A stretch of 64,000 nt of DNA from Streptomyces cirratus (GTDB taxonomy: Bacteria > Actinomycetota > Actinomycetes > Streptomycetales > Streptomycetaceae): contig NZ_BMVP01000001.1 in NCBI RefSeq assembly GCF_014650775.1, forward strand, positions 558,001 to 622,000, read 5' to 3'. Positions 1 to 7,487 of this stretch are shown here, in pieces. Numbering within the stretch: the first letter of the stretch is position 1; each line of letters opens with the position of its first letter. A program made the position numbers and the translations under genes. The notes beneath the pieces are model-generated. The model had not been told where the DNA came from. It saw nothing but the letters and a program-made list of their open reading frames with translations, and searched no databases.

Positions 1-117
1 CCGGCTGCGATCGCCGGGGAGGCGCGGGGCTTCTAGCGTCCTGAGCACGGAGCGCGACCGAATCCGCGTCACACCCGTGTCCTGGCCGCGCCGTGCCGAG
101 CAGCCCGAGGAGTTCCC

Positions 118-612
118 GTGCCCGCTACCCGTAAGCGGTACCGCCTGGTGGGAGCCGCTGCCGCGACGCTCGCCGTCACCGCCGTCACGCCCGCCGGCGT
201 CGCCCACGCCAACGCCTCCGCGTCCGTCTCGCCCGGTGTCGTCGCCCCCGGCAGCCGCGTCAGCCTCAGCGTCACGGGTTGCGTCAGCCGGTCCGCCAGG
301 GCGTCGTCTCCCGCGTTCGGGGACGTCCAGCTGGCGCCCGGCAACGCACAGGACACCCGGCTGTCCGGCAGCGCCATCGTCTTCGGCAGCGCCGCCACCG
401 GCTCGCACCCGGTCACCTTCCAGTGCGGCGGCACCGGCGGTGAGCGCGTCACGGTGACGTTGACGGTCAGCGTCGGCGCGGCCCGTGGCGGGCTGGGCGG
501 CAGCGTGGATCCGGTGAGTACGGGTCCGGTCGCCATCGGCGGCGCACTCGTCGCGAGTGCGCTGGGCGCCGGCGTGTGGGTGCTGCGCCGGCGCCGCGAA
601 CCGCACGCCTGA
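118..612 (+). CDS. Secreted, C-terminally anchored small protein
   Basis: A 164-residue protein that I cannot assign to a named family. It has a basic N-terminus and a hydrophobic signal segment with a likely signal peptidase site after residue 31 (VAHA|N). The body is Thr/Val/Ser-rich and predicted beta-rich, with cysteines near 55 and 103. A hydrophobic stretch at about 136-156 is followed by RRRREPHA, so the C-terminus probably sits in the membrane with its tail in the cytoplasm. There is no LPXTG-type sortase motif. The GTG start at 118 is preceded by GAGGAG at good spacing. Secretion and anchoring are read from the sequence; any role in the cell envelope is inference. Confidence 0.75.
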   Translation: MPATRKRYRLVGAAAATLAVTAVTPAGVAHANASASVSPGVVAPGSRVSLSVTGCVSRSARASSPAFGDVQLAPGNAQDTRLSGSAIVFGSAATGSHPVTFQCGGTGGERVTVTLTVSVGAARGGLGGSVDPVSTGPVAIGGALVASALGAGVWVLRRRREPHA

Positions 613-622
613 CGGCCTCCTG

Positions 623-856
623 TCACCCGGTCTGCGCGACCGGCTCCCGGCCCCGTACGTGCACCCCGTCGAGGAGCGCCGCCGTCGCTTCGGCGATGGC
701 GTCCACGGCGGAGTCGAAGACTTCCCGGTTGTGTGCGGCGGGCGCCCGGAACCCGGACACCTTCCGCACGTACTGGAGGGCGGCGGCGCGGATCTCCTCC
801 TCCGTGGCCTTCTCGGGGATGGCGGGCGGGCGCAGGGTCTTAATGGAACGGCACAT
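623..856 (-). CDS. DUF2277 family protein
   Basis: A 77-residue protein beginning MCRSIKTLRPP, the hallmark N-terminus of DUF2277 proteins. The A-x-Q-Y-V-R-K-V-S-G block at about 46-55 and the following acidic helix also fit. DUF2277 members are small cytoplasmic proteins of unknown function, common in actinobacteria. It starts 18 bp after the stop of the membrane protein gene upstream (875-1507), so the two could share a transcript. Length is normal for the family. No function can be inferred. Confidence 0.85.
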   Translation of the reverse strand: MCRSIKTLRPPAIPEKATEEEIRAAALQYVRKVSGFRAPAAHNREVFDSAVDAIAEATAALLDGVHVRGREPVAQTG

Positions 857-874
857 ACCTCCACTATGGCTCCG

Positions 875-1507
875 CTACCCCGCGGTGCGGCCCTGCTCCG
901 GCAGCTCGGCCCCGGACAGTTTCATGATCAGGCCGGCTTGGAGCCGTCCCCGCAGCTCCGAGTCGGCGACCTCGTCCAGCAGCCGGACCGCTTGCGCCAT
1001 CGACTCCGCCGACCGCCGGTCGTCCCGCAGCGAGGCCGTCTGCCCGGCCATGTACCGCAGCGCGACGTCGGCCCTGCGGTGGAAGAGCTGCCCGATGACG
1101 GTGACGACCAGTCCGACGGAGCTGGTGACGACCCCGAGGTACAGGTCCCCGCTGCTCTCGGCCTTCCACACCGCGAGCGCCACCCCGCCGAGCAGGATCA
1201 CCGCCCCGGCCGCGGCGAAGCGCTGGCTGGTCACGAAGCTGCTGCGCGCCTGGGTGAGCCCGTAGGCGTAGTACTCCACGAGCAGCGGCGTGAAGTCGTC
1301 CCCCCGGGCGGCGGTCCCGACCGGTATCCCGCCGACGTCCGCGTACTTCGGATCGCCCGCCTCCGCCCCGCGCTCGGGTATCAGCGCCAGCAACCGCTCC
1401 CGCTCGGCCTCCCGCCGACGCTCGAACCCCTGCCCGGCCCGCCGCTCCAGCACGAGGTACCCCGCCCCGCCGACGAGCACGGCCACCAACGCCACCCACT
1501 CCCCCAT
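875..1507 (-). CDS. Three-helix membrane protein, probable TRADD-N-associated membrane domain
   Basis: A 210-residue protein. Predicted membrane segments lie at about 3-20, 98-114 and 123-142, with a charged linker (30-60) and a helical cytoplasmic C-terminal part. The block starting YYAYGLTQARSSF at 79, the paired helices and the tail helix resemble the TRADD-N-associated two-helix membrane domain described in bacterial conflict and signalling proteins. That assignment is from recall and is moderate. The ATG at 1507 is chosen because upstream extension runs into non-coding sequence and the transposon. Before the transposon inserted, this gene lay directly downstream of the DUF4352 gene (4396-4989), with a terminator between them. 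No effector domain is fused to it. Confidence 0.6.
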   Translation of the reverse strand: MGEWVALVAVLVGGAGYLVLERRAGQGFERRREAERERLLALIPERGAEAGDPKYADVGGIPVGTAARGDDFTPLLVEYYAYGLTQARSSFVTSQRFAAAGAVILLGGVALAVWKAESSGDLYLGVVTSSVGLVVTVIGQLFHRRADVALRYMAGQTASLRDDRRSAESMAQAVRLLDEVADSELRGRLQAGLIMKLSGAELPEQGRTAG

Positions 1508-1558
1508 CCCCCGACGATCGCACGCCCCGCCCCCGCCGCCAAGACCTCGCGGCATCAC

Positions 1559-1591
1559 GGCGCCTCCGTGCCGACGGGGCACGGAGGCGCC
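1559..1591 (-). terminator. Strong hairpin, terminator of the DUF4352 gene
   Basis: A perfect 14-bp stem (1559-1572 with 1578-1591) with a 5-base loop. It would lie about 20 bp after the rebuilt stop codon of the DUF4352 gene in the empty-site sequence. The mobile element now separates gene and terminator by 2.8 kb. Confidence 0.75.
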
Positions 1592-1614
1592 GCGGGTGCA
1601 CGTGAACCGCCTAA

Positions 1615-1650
1615 CTGATCGTTTCAGAATGACGTTCGTAGGCGGCGGAG
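1615..1650 (+). repeat. Left terminal inverted repeat
   Basis: Begins CTGATCGTTTCAGAATGA and pairs with 4364-4399 over 36 bp, with one mismatch at base 19. The transposase stop codon (1624-1626) lies inside it. Confidence 0.9.
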
Positions 1651-2430
1651 GCATATGAGGCTGCATGCCAGTTCGAGCAGGCCCTGGTGGAGGTCGGCGC
1701 GTCGTTCGCAGCGGATGCGCAGTCGTTTGAACTGGTGCAGCCAGGCGAAGGCGCGCTCGACCACCCAGCGCACTTTGCCCAAACCGGAACCGTGGGCGAC
1801 GCCGCGTCGGGCGATCATGGGTTTGATGCCGCTTCCACAGCAAGCGGCGATACTTGTCGAAGTCGTAGCCCCGGTCGGCATACAACCGTCGGGGTTTGTG
1901 GCGGGGGCGTCCCCGGAGCCCCCGAATCGTTGGGATGGCATCCAGCAGCGGCAGGAGCTGGGTGACGTCGTGTCGGTTGCCGCCCGTGAGCGTAACGGCG
2001 AGCGGGGTTCCCTGTCGGTCGACGATCAGGTGGTGCTTGGAGCCAGGACGGGCGCGGTCGACCGGTGAGGGGCCGACATGATCCCCCCTTTGAGAGCTCG
2101 GATGTGCGATCCGTCCACGGAGCAGTCGTCCATCTCCAGCAGGCCCCCGCGTCGAAGCTCGGTCAGCAGCGCGGCGTGCAGGCGTGGCCAGACACCAGCC
2201 TCGGTCCAGTCCCGCAGCCGACGCCAAGCCGTCACACCGGAGCAGCCCACGGATGCCGTCGGAACGTCGCGCCAGGCGACACCGGTTCGCAGCACGTACA
2301 TCACGCCAGCGAGTGCCACTCGGTCGGGAACGCGCAGGCGCCCGGGGTGGCGACGGCGTCGTTCGGGAGTGGGCGGCGGCAGCGGGGCCACGCGCTCCCA
2401 TAGATCGTCCGGAACAAGATCAGTACGCAC
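1624..2430 (-). pseudogene. IS5-family transposase, two frame breaks
   Basis: A DDE transposase read in three pieces. The first (start 2430) contains the N-terminal helix-turn-helix region and DDCSVDGSHIRALKGG with the first catalytic Asp. Near 2081-2086 the frame changes at an A3G6 run, which would suit the -1 ribosomal slippage used by some IS5 subgroups. The middle piece holds LYADRGYD with the second Asp. A second break near 1828, where one base is missing after LLWKR, shifts the C-terminal piece (GIKPMIARRG, then RWVVERAFAWLHQFKR with the catalytic Glu). The first break may be programmed; the second has no slippery run and looks like real damage. If so, the element now depends on a transposase supplied in trans. 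Confidence 0.85.
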
Positions 2431-2526
2431 CCGGACACCTGGCCCACCGTGACCGCTAACGGCAAGACCCGCAGCTCGACTTGGCCCAGAAAGTGCCTGG
2501 TAGTGAGGTGGCGGGCGCGAGCCAGA

Positions 2527-3684
2527 TCAGTTCAGCGACGGCGGGACCCAGGCGTGGTGACGCAGGATCATACGTGTGGCGGCCCGGGACGGTGTCAGTC
2601 GCATCGCCGTGTTCCGCAGGGTGACGGCCAGCGGGTGGGACAGTTGCTGGCCCATTCTCCCGGCCTGCCGGGCGGCCCCTGCGACGGCCTGGCTCCGCGG
2701 CCGGCGCTCAGCGTCGTAGCGGGCGAGCGCGGCCTCGACGGTGGACTCGGCACCGAGGGCGGCGGCCAGGGTGACCGCGTCCTCCAGTGCCTGGCAGGCG
2801 CCCTGTCCCAGGTTGGGGGTCATCGCATGGGCGGCATCGCCGAGCAGCGCGATCCGCCCGACCGCGTATGAGGGGAGAGGCGTGCGGAGTTCGTTCACGT
2901 CGTGATGCAACACGGCCTCGGGCCGGGTCGCGTCGAGTAGAGCGGGGATGGGGTCGTGCCAGGTGTGGAAACGTCGGCGGAGTTCGGTCAGTGGGTCGCC
3001 GAACCGCGTTCCGGCGGGGAGGCTGAGGACGGCGTGCCACTCGGCCTTCCCGTCCAGGAAAGCGATGTGTCCGAACTCCGCGCCTCGGCCCCAGGTCAAC
3101 TCGAAGTCGGTACGCAGATCGACCGCGTGCTCGGTGATCGCGCGCAGCACCGTCGAGCCGCTGTGGACCGGGCCGGGATGATCTGGGAAGAGTTGGCCGC
3201 GGACTTTGCTGCCGATACCATCGGCCGCCACTACCAGATCGGCCTCCAGGGCCGTGGTGCTGTAGCCGACGTGAACTGTCTCCGGGCCGACCTGCTCGAC
3301 CGTTGCCGCCTCGGAGTCGATCGCCACTGACCCGGCGGGCAAGCCCTCGCGTAGCAGTTGGTGCAAGGCGGAACGGGGGATGCCCATGATCGGCGTGCCC
3401 ACCGCCTTCTCCAGTGCCGAGCCGTCCATCCGGGTCAGCCAGCCGCCCCGGGGCGTCCGAGTGCCGCCGCTGTACTGGCCTCGCGACGCGTCCCGAACCG
3501 CCCCGCCGACGCCGAGTTCGTCCAGTGCCCGCAGGCCGTTGGCAGCCAATGAAATGCCTGCCCCCGCGTCCTCAAGCATGGACGAACGCTCGAGGACCGT
3601 CACGTCCCATCCGATGCGGTGCAAGCCGATTGCGGCGGCTAGCCCGCCTATGCCTCCTCCGACCACCACTGCCGTGTTCCCCAT
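2527..3684 (-). CDS. FAD-dependent monooxygenase (transposon cargo)
   Basis: A 385-residue class A flavoprotein hydroxylase. It has the dinucleotide-binding GGGIGG at 9-14, the second FAD/NADPH motif AADGIGSKVRG at about 153-163, and the ribityl-binding GDAAHAMTPNLGQG at 282-295. Length is typical of the salicylate hydroxylase/TetX-like superfamily. Such enzymes hydroxylate aromatic substrates or inactivate drugs such as tetracyclines and rifamycins; the substrate here cannot be read. It lies within the transposon and is divergently transcribed from a TetR regulator across a 72-bp gap holding two operator-like palindromes, so it is probably induced by a ligand of that regulator. AAGGGGGC upstream of the ATG supports the start. 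Confidence 0.9.
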   Translation of the reverse strand: MGNTAVVVGGGIGGLAAAIGLHRIGWDVTVLERSSMLEDAGAGISLAANGLRALDELGVGGAVRDASRGQYSGGTRTPRGGWLTRMDGSALEKAVGTPIMGIPRSALHQLLREGLPAGSVAIDSEAATVEQVGPETVHVGYSTTALEADLVVAADGIGSKVRGQLFPDHPGPVHSGSTVLRAITEHAVDLRTDFELTWGRGAEFGHIAFLDGKAEWHAVLSLPAGTRFGDPLTELRRRFHTWHDPIPALLDATRPEAVLHHDVNELRTPLPSYAVGRIALLGDAAHAMTPNLGQGACQALEDAVTLAAALGAESTVEAALARYDAERRPRSQAVAGAARQAGRMGQQLSHPLAVTLRNTAMRLTPSRAATRMILRHHAWVPPSLN

Positions 3685-3699
3685 GCCGGAGCCCCCTTC

Positions 3700-3749
3700 T
3701 TCTACATTTGTAGAAGCCGACTCTATCCTGAGTCTCTACGGGTGTAGAA
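3700..3749. promoter_or_regulatory. Twin TetR operators
   Basis: A perfect 16-bp palindrome TTCTACATTTGTAGAA (3700-3715) and an imperfect second copy CTCTACGGGTGTAGAA (3734-3749), 34 bp apart centre to centre. Both lie between the divergent monooxygenase and tetR start codons. The region is AT-richer than its surroundings, as expected for promoters. Repression of both genes by the neighbouring TetR protein is inferred. Confidence 0.75.
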
Positions 3750-3756
3750 AGGGGCT

Positions 3757-4314
3757 ATGGCTTCGGACCGGCGCACCCTCCTTGCAGACGCAGCTCTCGA
3801 CGTCCTCGCCGACGAAGGGATGCGCGGCCTGACCCACCGCGCGGTCGACCGCAGAGCAGCCATGCCGCCCGGCACCACCTCGGCCTACTTCCGCACCCGC
3901 GCCGCGCTGCTGACCGGACTCGTCGCCCACCTGGTCCAACTCGACCAGGCGGAACTTCAAACGACGGCCGACCAGCTTCCACCCCTGCGTACCGTCGAGG
4001 AACTGGTGGACGGCATGGTGACGCTCACCCGACAGCGACTCACCGGCGAGGGCCGCCGGCGCTCGCTCGCCCGCCATGCTTGCGCCGTCGAGAGCGTGCG
4101 CGACAGAGAGCTGCGCGAGATCCTCGTGCCCCGCGAGAACGCCGGCCGCGAGGCCGTCCGGCTGTTCCTCGCCAAGCACGGCGTGACCGACGTCGAGAAC
4201 CGCACTCACACTCTGCTGACCTGCATCGACGGACTGGTCTTCGACCGACTGGTGAACGGCGGCGAAGTACAGCGCGAGGCCCTCGAAGGACTGGTCGCCG
4301 CCGCGCTGCGTTAG
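3757..4314 (+). CDS. TetR-family regulator (transposon cargo)
   Basis: A 185-residue TetR-type repressor. The N-terminal DNA-binding domain spans about 1-50 (LADEGMRGLTHRAVDRRA, then a recognition helix ending TTSAYFRTRAALL). The C-terminal ligand-binding domain includes a region resembling TetR_C domains that have a conserved Arg-His pair near 95-105. It is divergent from the monooxygenase and ends 50 bp before the right inverted repeat, so both cargo genes sit wholly inside the element. The twin palindromes in the shared promoter are its likely binding sites. AAAGGGG precedes the ATG closely. Confidence 0.88.
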   Translation: MASDRRTLLADAALDVLADEGMRGLTHRAVDRRAAMPPGTTSAYFRTRAALLTGLVAHLVQLDQAELQTTADQLPPLRTVEELVDGMVTLTRQRLTGEGRRRSLARHACAVESVRDRELREILVPRENAGREAVRLFLAKHGVTDVENRTHTLLTCIDGLVFDRLVNGGEVQREALEGLVAAALR

Positions 4315-4363
4315 GCCCCAGGCGTCCACGGTCCCGCTCGAACCAGCTGGCAGCCTCAGCTGT

Positions 4364-4399
4364 CTCCGCCGCCTACGAACCTCATTCTGAAACGATCAG
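4364..4399 (-). repeat. Right terminal inverted repeat
   Basis: Reverse complement of the left end with one mismatch in 36 bp. It ends CGATCAG and is followed by the TAA direct repeat (4400-4402). The stop codon of the DUF4352 gene now falls inside this repeat. Confidence 0.9.
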
Positions 4400-4989
4400 T
4401 AAGAGACGTCGGCGCGCACAGCCTCGCCGATGAGCCCGTCCGTGTAGGTCACCGTCTTCGCGGTGAACGAGCCCTTGCCGGTGACGGCGCCCGTGATGTT
4501 CTCGCCCGGCGCCAGCTCGACGGTGTCGATCTGGTTCTCGTCCGCCGCCAACTGCGCGGCATGCTTGGTGCCGTTGGTGTCCGTGATGGTGAAATAGAGC
4601 GGATTGACGTTGATCGACTTCGTCGAGTTGTTGGTGACGGTGACGGACACACTGGTGTAGCCGTCACCCTGTGCGAGGACGCTCGCCTTGAAGGCCGTCT
4701 TCTGGGCGGTGACGGTGACCGACTGCTTCTCCTCCGGCGCCTTGGACGGCTGGACCTCCGGGGCCTTGGCGGGCTGAGAAGCCGCGGCGGCGGCCGGTCG
4801 CGCAGGGCTCTTCTGGCCGTCGCCCCCAGTGATCAGCGCGCCGATCACACCGAGCAGAACGACCACGCCGACGACACCCAGGCACGAGAATCCGACGATC
4901 TTGCCGGCGTTGGACTTCCTCGGCGCCGGCGGGGGCGGGTAGCCGTACCCGGGCTGCGGCGGGCCGGGCTGCGGAAACTGTTGGGACAT
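4396..4989 (-). CDS. DUF4352 domain membrane protein, 3' end altered by transposon
   Basis: A 197-residue protein. A Pro/Gly/Tyr-rich cytoplasmic tail (1-22) is followed by a membrane helix at about 31-52, an Ala/Pro/Lys linker, and an extracytoplasmic beta-sandwich of the DUF4352 type (about 88-197; TVTNNSTKSINVNPLYF and VELAPGENITGAV are typical). Such domains are thought to bind ligands or proteins at the cell surface. The transposon inserted exactly at the stop codon: the ancestral end DVS-TAG has become DVSY-TGA, adding one residue, so the protein should still function. The cost is separation from its terminator (1559-1591). Confidence 0.85.
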   Translation of the reverse strand: MSQQFPQPGPPQPGYGYPPPPAPRKSNAGKIVGFSCLGVVGVVVLLGVIGALITGGDGQKSPARPAAAAASQPAKAPEVQPSKAPEEKQSVTVTAQKTAFKASVLAQGDGYTSVSVTVTNNSTKSINVNPLYFTITDTNGTKHAAQLAADENQIDTVELAPGENITGAVTGKGSFTAKTVTYTDGLIGEAVRADVSY

Positions 4990-5309
4990 GAAACCCCCAC
5001 GGGACGAGTGCGAATCCGGCCACCGTAGGGGGCCACGAGCACACTCGTGGCGCTATGCCCGAACCGTTACCTTCCCGCCGGACCCGGCCTCCCGACCCGC
5101 GCGCGACCACTGACAGGAAGCCACCACCGCGTGCATCCAAGCCTTGTGACCGACCCGCTCACACACGTACTGGATCGACGGTCCCCAGACATGCGATGGC
5201 AGAGCACCCGCTTCGCTGACCGAACAGCCCCGTGACGTCCGGCTGCGAAGGTTCTGGGCTGCCGCCATCGATTGCGTTGTGGACTCGCAGTGGCCTCAGA
5301 GATGGCAAC
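4990..5309. other. Intergenic gap without a supported gene
   Basis: No open frame here has a convincing ribosome binding site or recognisable domain. The stretch is the probable promoter region of the DUF4352 gene (near 5000-5060, AT-richer) followed by sequence in which I see nothing definite. Confidence 0.5.
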
Positions 5310-5338
5310 GGCCCCTCGACTGAGTCGGTCGAGGGGCC
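5310..5338 (-). terminator. Terminator after tRNA-Val
   Basis: An 11-bp perfect GC-rich stem (5310-5320 with 5328-5338) with a 7-base loop, 29 bp downstream of the tRNA 3' end on the minus strand. No T-tract follows on that strand, which is usual for high-GC actinobacterial terminators. Confidence 0.6.
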
Positions 5339-5367
5339 AAAAGCAGGCTCTCACCTGCTACCTGTCC

Positions 5368-5442
5368 TGGTGGGCGCGGACGGTTTCGAACCGCCGACAT
5401 CTGCTTTGTAAGAGCAGCGCTCTACCCCTGAGCTACGCACCC
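5368..5442 (-). tRNA. tRNA-Val (anticodon UAC)
   Basis: On the minus strand the sequence begins GGGTGCGTAGCTCAGGGGTA and folds as a full cloverleaf: 7-bp acceptor, 4-bp D stem, 5-bp anticodon stem with loop CTTACAA (anticodon TAC), and a T arm with TTCGAAA. It ends with an encoded CCA (5368-5370). It reads GUA, a rare valine codon at this GC content. tRNA genes are common integration sites, but no integrase or att-like repeat is seen nearby. Confidence 0.93.
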
Positions 5443-5547
5443 GTGGATGAGTGGACAGCCTACATGGAGGCCGCACCCCCGGCGCAAACCCGTTGCCGTA
5501 GGGGAGAATGGAGCGGGGCATGGCGGACGCGGTACGGGAGAGGGATT

Positions 5548-6792
5548 GTGACAACGGCATCCCGGCGGTGGTTCGGTGGGCGGGACGAGAGCCGGCGGGC
5601 GGATGCGCAGGCGGCGAAGGATGCCGCCGCGGCCGCGTTCTACGAGCTGGATACGGCGCAGCGGGATCTGCGGATCTCGATGGAGACCATCGCCGCGGCG
5701 GACGGGTCGCCTGCCGCGCGGCAGGCGGCGGAGCAGTTCGTCGCGCTCGGGCAGCGCATCGACCAGGTCAGCCAGGTGTACATCGAGGCCGTCGACGCGC
5801 ACGACCTGGACCGCGTCGACCTGGAGGGCTCGGTCGCGGCGCAGGCCCGGCAGCAGCTGACGCGGGCGCGGGACGAGCTGGTACGGGTCAAGGGCGAGCT
5901 GGACCGGTTCGCGCAGGGGTTGCAGCCGCTGCTGGACAAGGCCGAGACGCAGCTGGCCCGGGTCGCGCCGGCCCGGGAACGGGCGAAGGCGGCGCTGCTG
6001 GCGGCGAGCAACGCGCTGGACGAGGTCCGCGCGAAGGGGATGCGGGCCGACGACCTGGCGGCGCGCCTGGCCGCGCTGGGGCCGGAGCTGACCAAGCTGA
6101 ACCAGGGCGCGGCCCGGCACGGCGTGCAGGAGACGGTGCAGCGCGCCGACCGGATCCTGCGCGACGCCGAGGCGATACGGGCCGAGGCGGCCAGGCTGCC
6201 GGAGCGGGCGGCGGAGGTCGACCGGCGTCTGGTGAGCCTGCGGACCCGGGCGCAGGCGCTGCGCAACCGGGCGGACCGGGTGGATCCGGTGCTCAGCGAG
6301 CTGCGCCGGCGGTTCAGCGCGGCCTGCTGGCAGGACCTCCAGCACGTCCCCGACCAGGCGGTACGCGAGGTCGCGCGGGCGGAGGAGAAGCTGGCGGAGG
6401 CCGGGCGGGCCCGGGAGGGCCAGCGGTGGAGCGAGGTGGGGTCGCTGATCGAGGAGGTCCGCGCCTCCCTCGACGCGACCGACGAGGCGGTGTCGGCGGC
6501 GCAGGACCGGCTGACGCGGCTGGAGGCGGTGGCGCGGGATCCCCAGGACGAGGTCCGCCGGACCCGCTTCGCGATCCGCGACGCGCAACGGCTGGCGATG
6601 GAGGGCCGTACCGTGCCCGATCCGCGCCACGCCCGGCCGCTGGACGAGTCGGTGGCCCGGGTGGAGCGGGCCCTGGCCGGGCTGGAGGGGCGCCACCCCG
6701 ACTACTGGCAGTTCCTCCAGGAGATGGAGGGCGTCCGGGCGTCCGTGAACCGGGTCGTGAACGGGATCCGGGAGGAGCGGGGCCACGGGTAG
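5548..6792 (+). CDS. Coiled-coil protein, uncharacterised
   Basis: A 414-residue, almost entirely alpha-helical protein rich in Ala, Arg and Glu, with long heptad-like stretches from about 45 to 400. It has no signal peptide, membrane segment or catalytic motif that I recognise. The N-terminus MTTASRRWFGGRDESRRADA is basic. The GTG start at 5548 follows GGAGAGGG. It precedes the DUF4383 gene by 81 bp on the same strand and may be cotranscribed with it. Proteins of this shape often act as scaffolds or in envelope or chromosome organisation, but nothing here points to one role. Confidence 0.8.
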   Translation: MTTASRRWFGGRDESRRADAQAAKDAAAAAFYELDTAQRDLRISMETIAAADGSPAARQAAEQFVALGQRIDQVSQVYIEAVDAHDLDRVDLEGSVAAQARQQLTRARDELVRVKGELDRFAQGLQPLLDKAETQLARVAPARERAKAALLAASNALDEVRAKGMRADDLAARLAALGPELTKLNQGAARHGVQETVQRADRILRDAEAIRAEAARLPERAAEVDRRLVSLRTRAQALRNRADRVDPVLSELRRRFSAACWQDLQHVPDQAVREVARAEEKLAEAGRAREGQRWSEVGSLIEEVRASLDATDEAVSAAQDRLTRLEAVARDPQDEVRRTRFAIRDAQRLAMEGRTVPDPRHARPLDESVARVERALAGLEGRHPDYWQFLQEMEGVRASVNRVVNGIREERGHG

Positions 6793-6873
6793 CCGAGCGC
6801 GAGCCCGGGGCCGGGGTTGTCCGGGCCCGGCCCGTGGCGGATGCTGGGAGGGACCTCAGCAGAGGAGGCCGTC

Positions 6874-7446
6874 ATGGTCACTCACGCGGCTCCGCACGTG
6901 CGGCGGCCGGTCGGTGCCCGGCTCGACGAGCACCTGCCGGTCGACCACAAGCTCAGCAAGGTGTACCGGGTGGGCGCGGGCCTGACCGGGCTGCTGCTGG
7001 TCGTGTTCGGCGTCCTGGGGCTGGTGCACCGGATCGGGTTCTTCGACACCGGCGGGGACACCGTGATGGCGCTGAACACGAACGGGGCGCTGAGCGTCCT
7101 GTCCATCTGCATCGGGGCGCTGCTGTTCTGCGGGATGGTCGTCGGCGGGAACTTCGCCTCGACCCTGAACATCACGCTGGGTCTGCTGTTCATCGCGAGC
7201 GGGTTCGTGAACCTCGCGCTGCTGGACACCGGGCTCAACTTCCTGGCGTTCCACATCCCGAACGTGCTGTTCAGCTTCGTCGTCGGCGTGATGCTGATGT
7301 GGTTCGGCATGTACGGACGGGTCGGCGCCGGCCTCACGCACGACAACCCGTACTGGCGGGCCCGTCACCCCGAGGAGGCGGCCCGGGAGGACCGCGCCGC
7401 GGCCCGGCGGGCGCTCGGCGGCCGGCGCACGCCGCCCCACCCGTGA
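6874..7446 (+). CDS. DUF4383 membrane protein
   Basis: A 190-residue integral membrane protein with four predicted helices at about 32-50, 71-92, 98-118 and 124-142. The GTGLNFLAFHIPNVL-like signature (here DTGLNFLAFHIPNVLF) is typical of DUF4383, and the cytoplasmic tail is charged. Function is unknown; members are widespread in actinobacteria. ATG 6874 is preceded by AGAGGAGG, a strong ribosome binding site that decides the start. Confidence 0.85.
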   Translation: MVTHAAPHVRRPVGARLDEHLPVDHKLSKVYRVGAGLTGLLLVVFGVLGLVHRIGFFDTGGDTVMALNTNGALSVLSICIGALLFCGMVVGGNFASTLNITLGLLFIASGFVNLALLDTGLNFLAFHIPNVLFSFVVGVMLMWFGMYGRVGAGLTHDNPYWRARHPEEAAREDRAAARRALGGRRTPPHP

Positions 7447-7487
7447 CGACGATGGAACGCGCGAGGGGGGACCGCTAGCCTGTGCCC

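Larger units (their letters stand above)
1615..4399. mobile_element. IS5-family transposon with monooxygenase and TetR passenger genes
   Basis: A 2785-bp segment bounded by 36-bp inverted repeats (35/36 identical) and flanked by direct TAA repeats at 1612-1614 and 4400-4402. A 3-bp TNA duplication fits the IS5 superfamily. Inside are a transposase reading out of the left end, then a flavin monooxygenase and a TetR regulator that IS5 elements normally lack. Deleting the element plus one TAA joins the flanks so that the DUF4352 gene reads GAC GTC TCT TAG, restoring a natural stop just upstream of its terminator. Ends, duplication and empty site are seen directly; naming it a transporter-IS with cargo is inference. 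I see no third copy of the end sequence between transposase and cargo. Confidence 0.88.

Noticed and set aside
1290..1658. Short plus-strand frame entering the transposon end
   Set aside because: Crosses the inserted element's boundary and is Ser/Pro/Arg filler; not a gene predating the insertion.
2431..2526. An internal transposon end between transposase and cargo
   Set aside because: Only a six-base match (GATCAG near 2523) to the terminal repeat; too short to support a second end, so the cargo is treated as internal.
5368..5442. tRNA-Val as an integration site of a genomic island
   Set aside because: No integrase gene, no repeat of the tRNA 3' end and no foreign-looking block on either side.
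5422..7440. Very long open frames opposite and beside the coiled-coil gene
   Set aside because: They are Gly/Pro/Arg/Ala-biased shadows of a high-GC gene, without ribosome sites or domains, and disagree with third-position GC.
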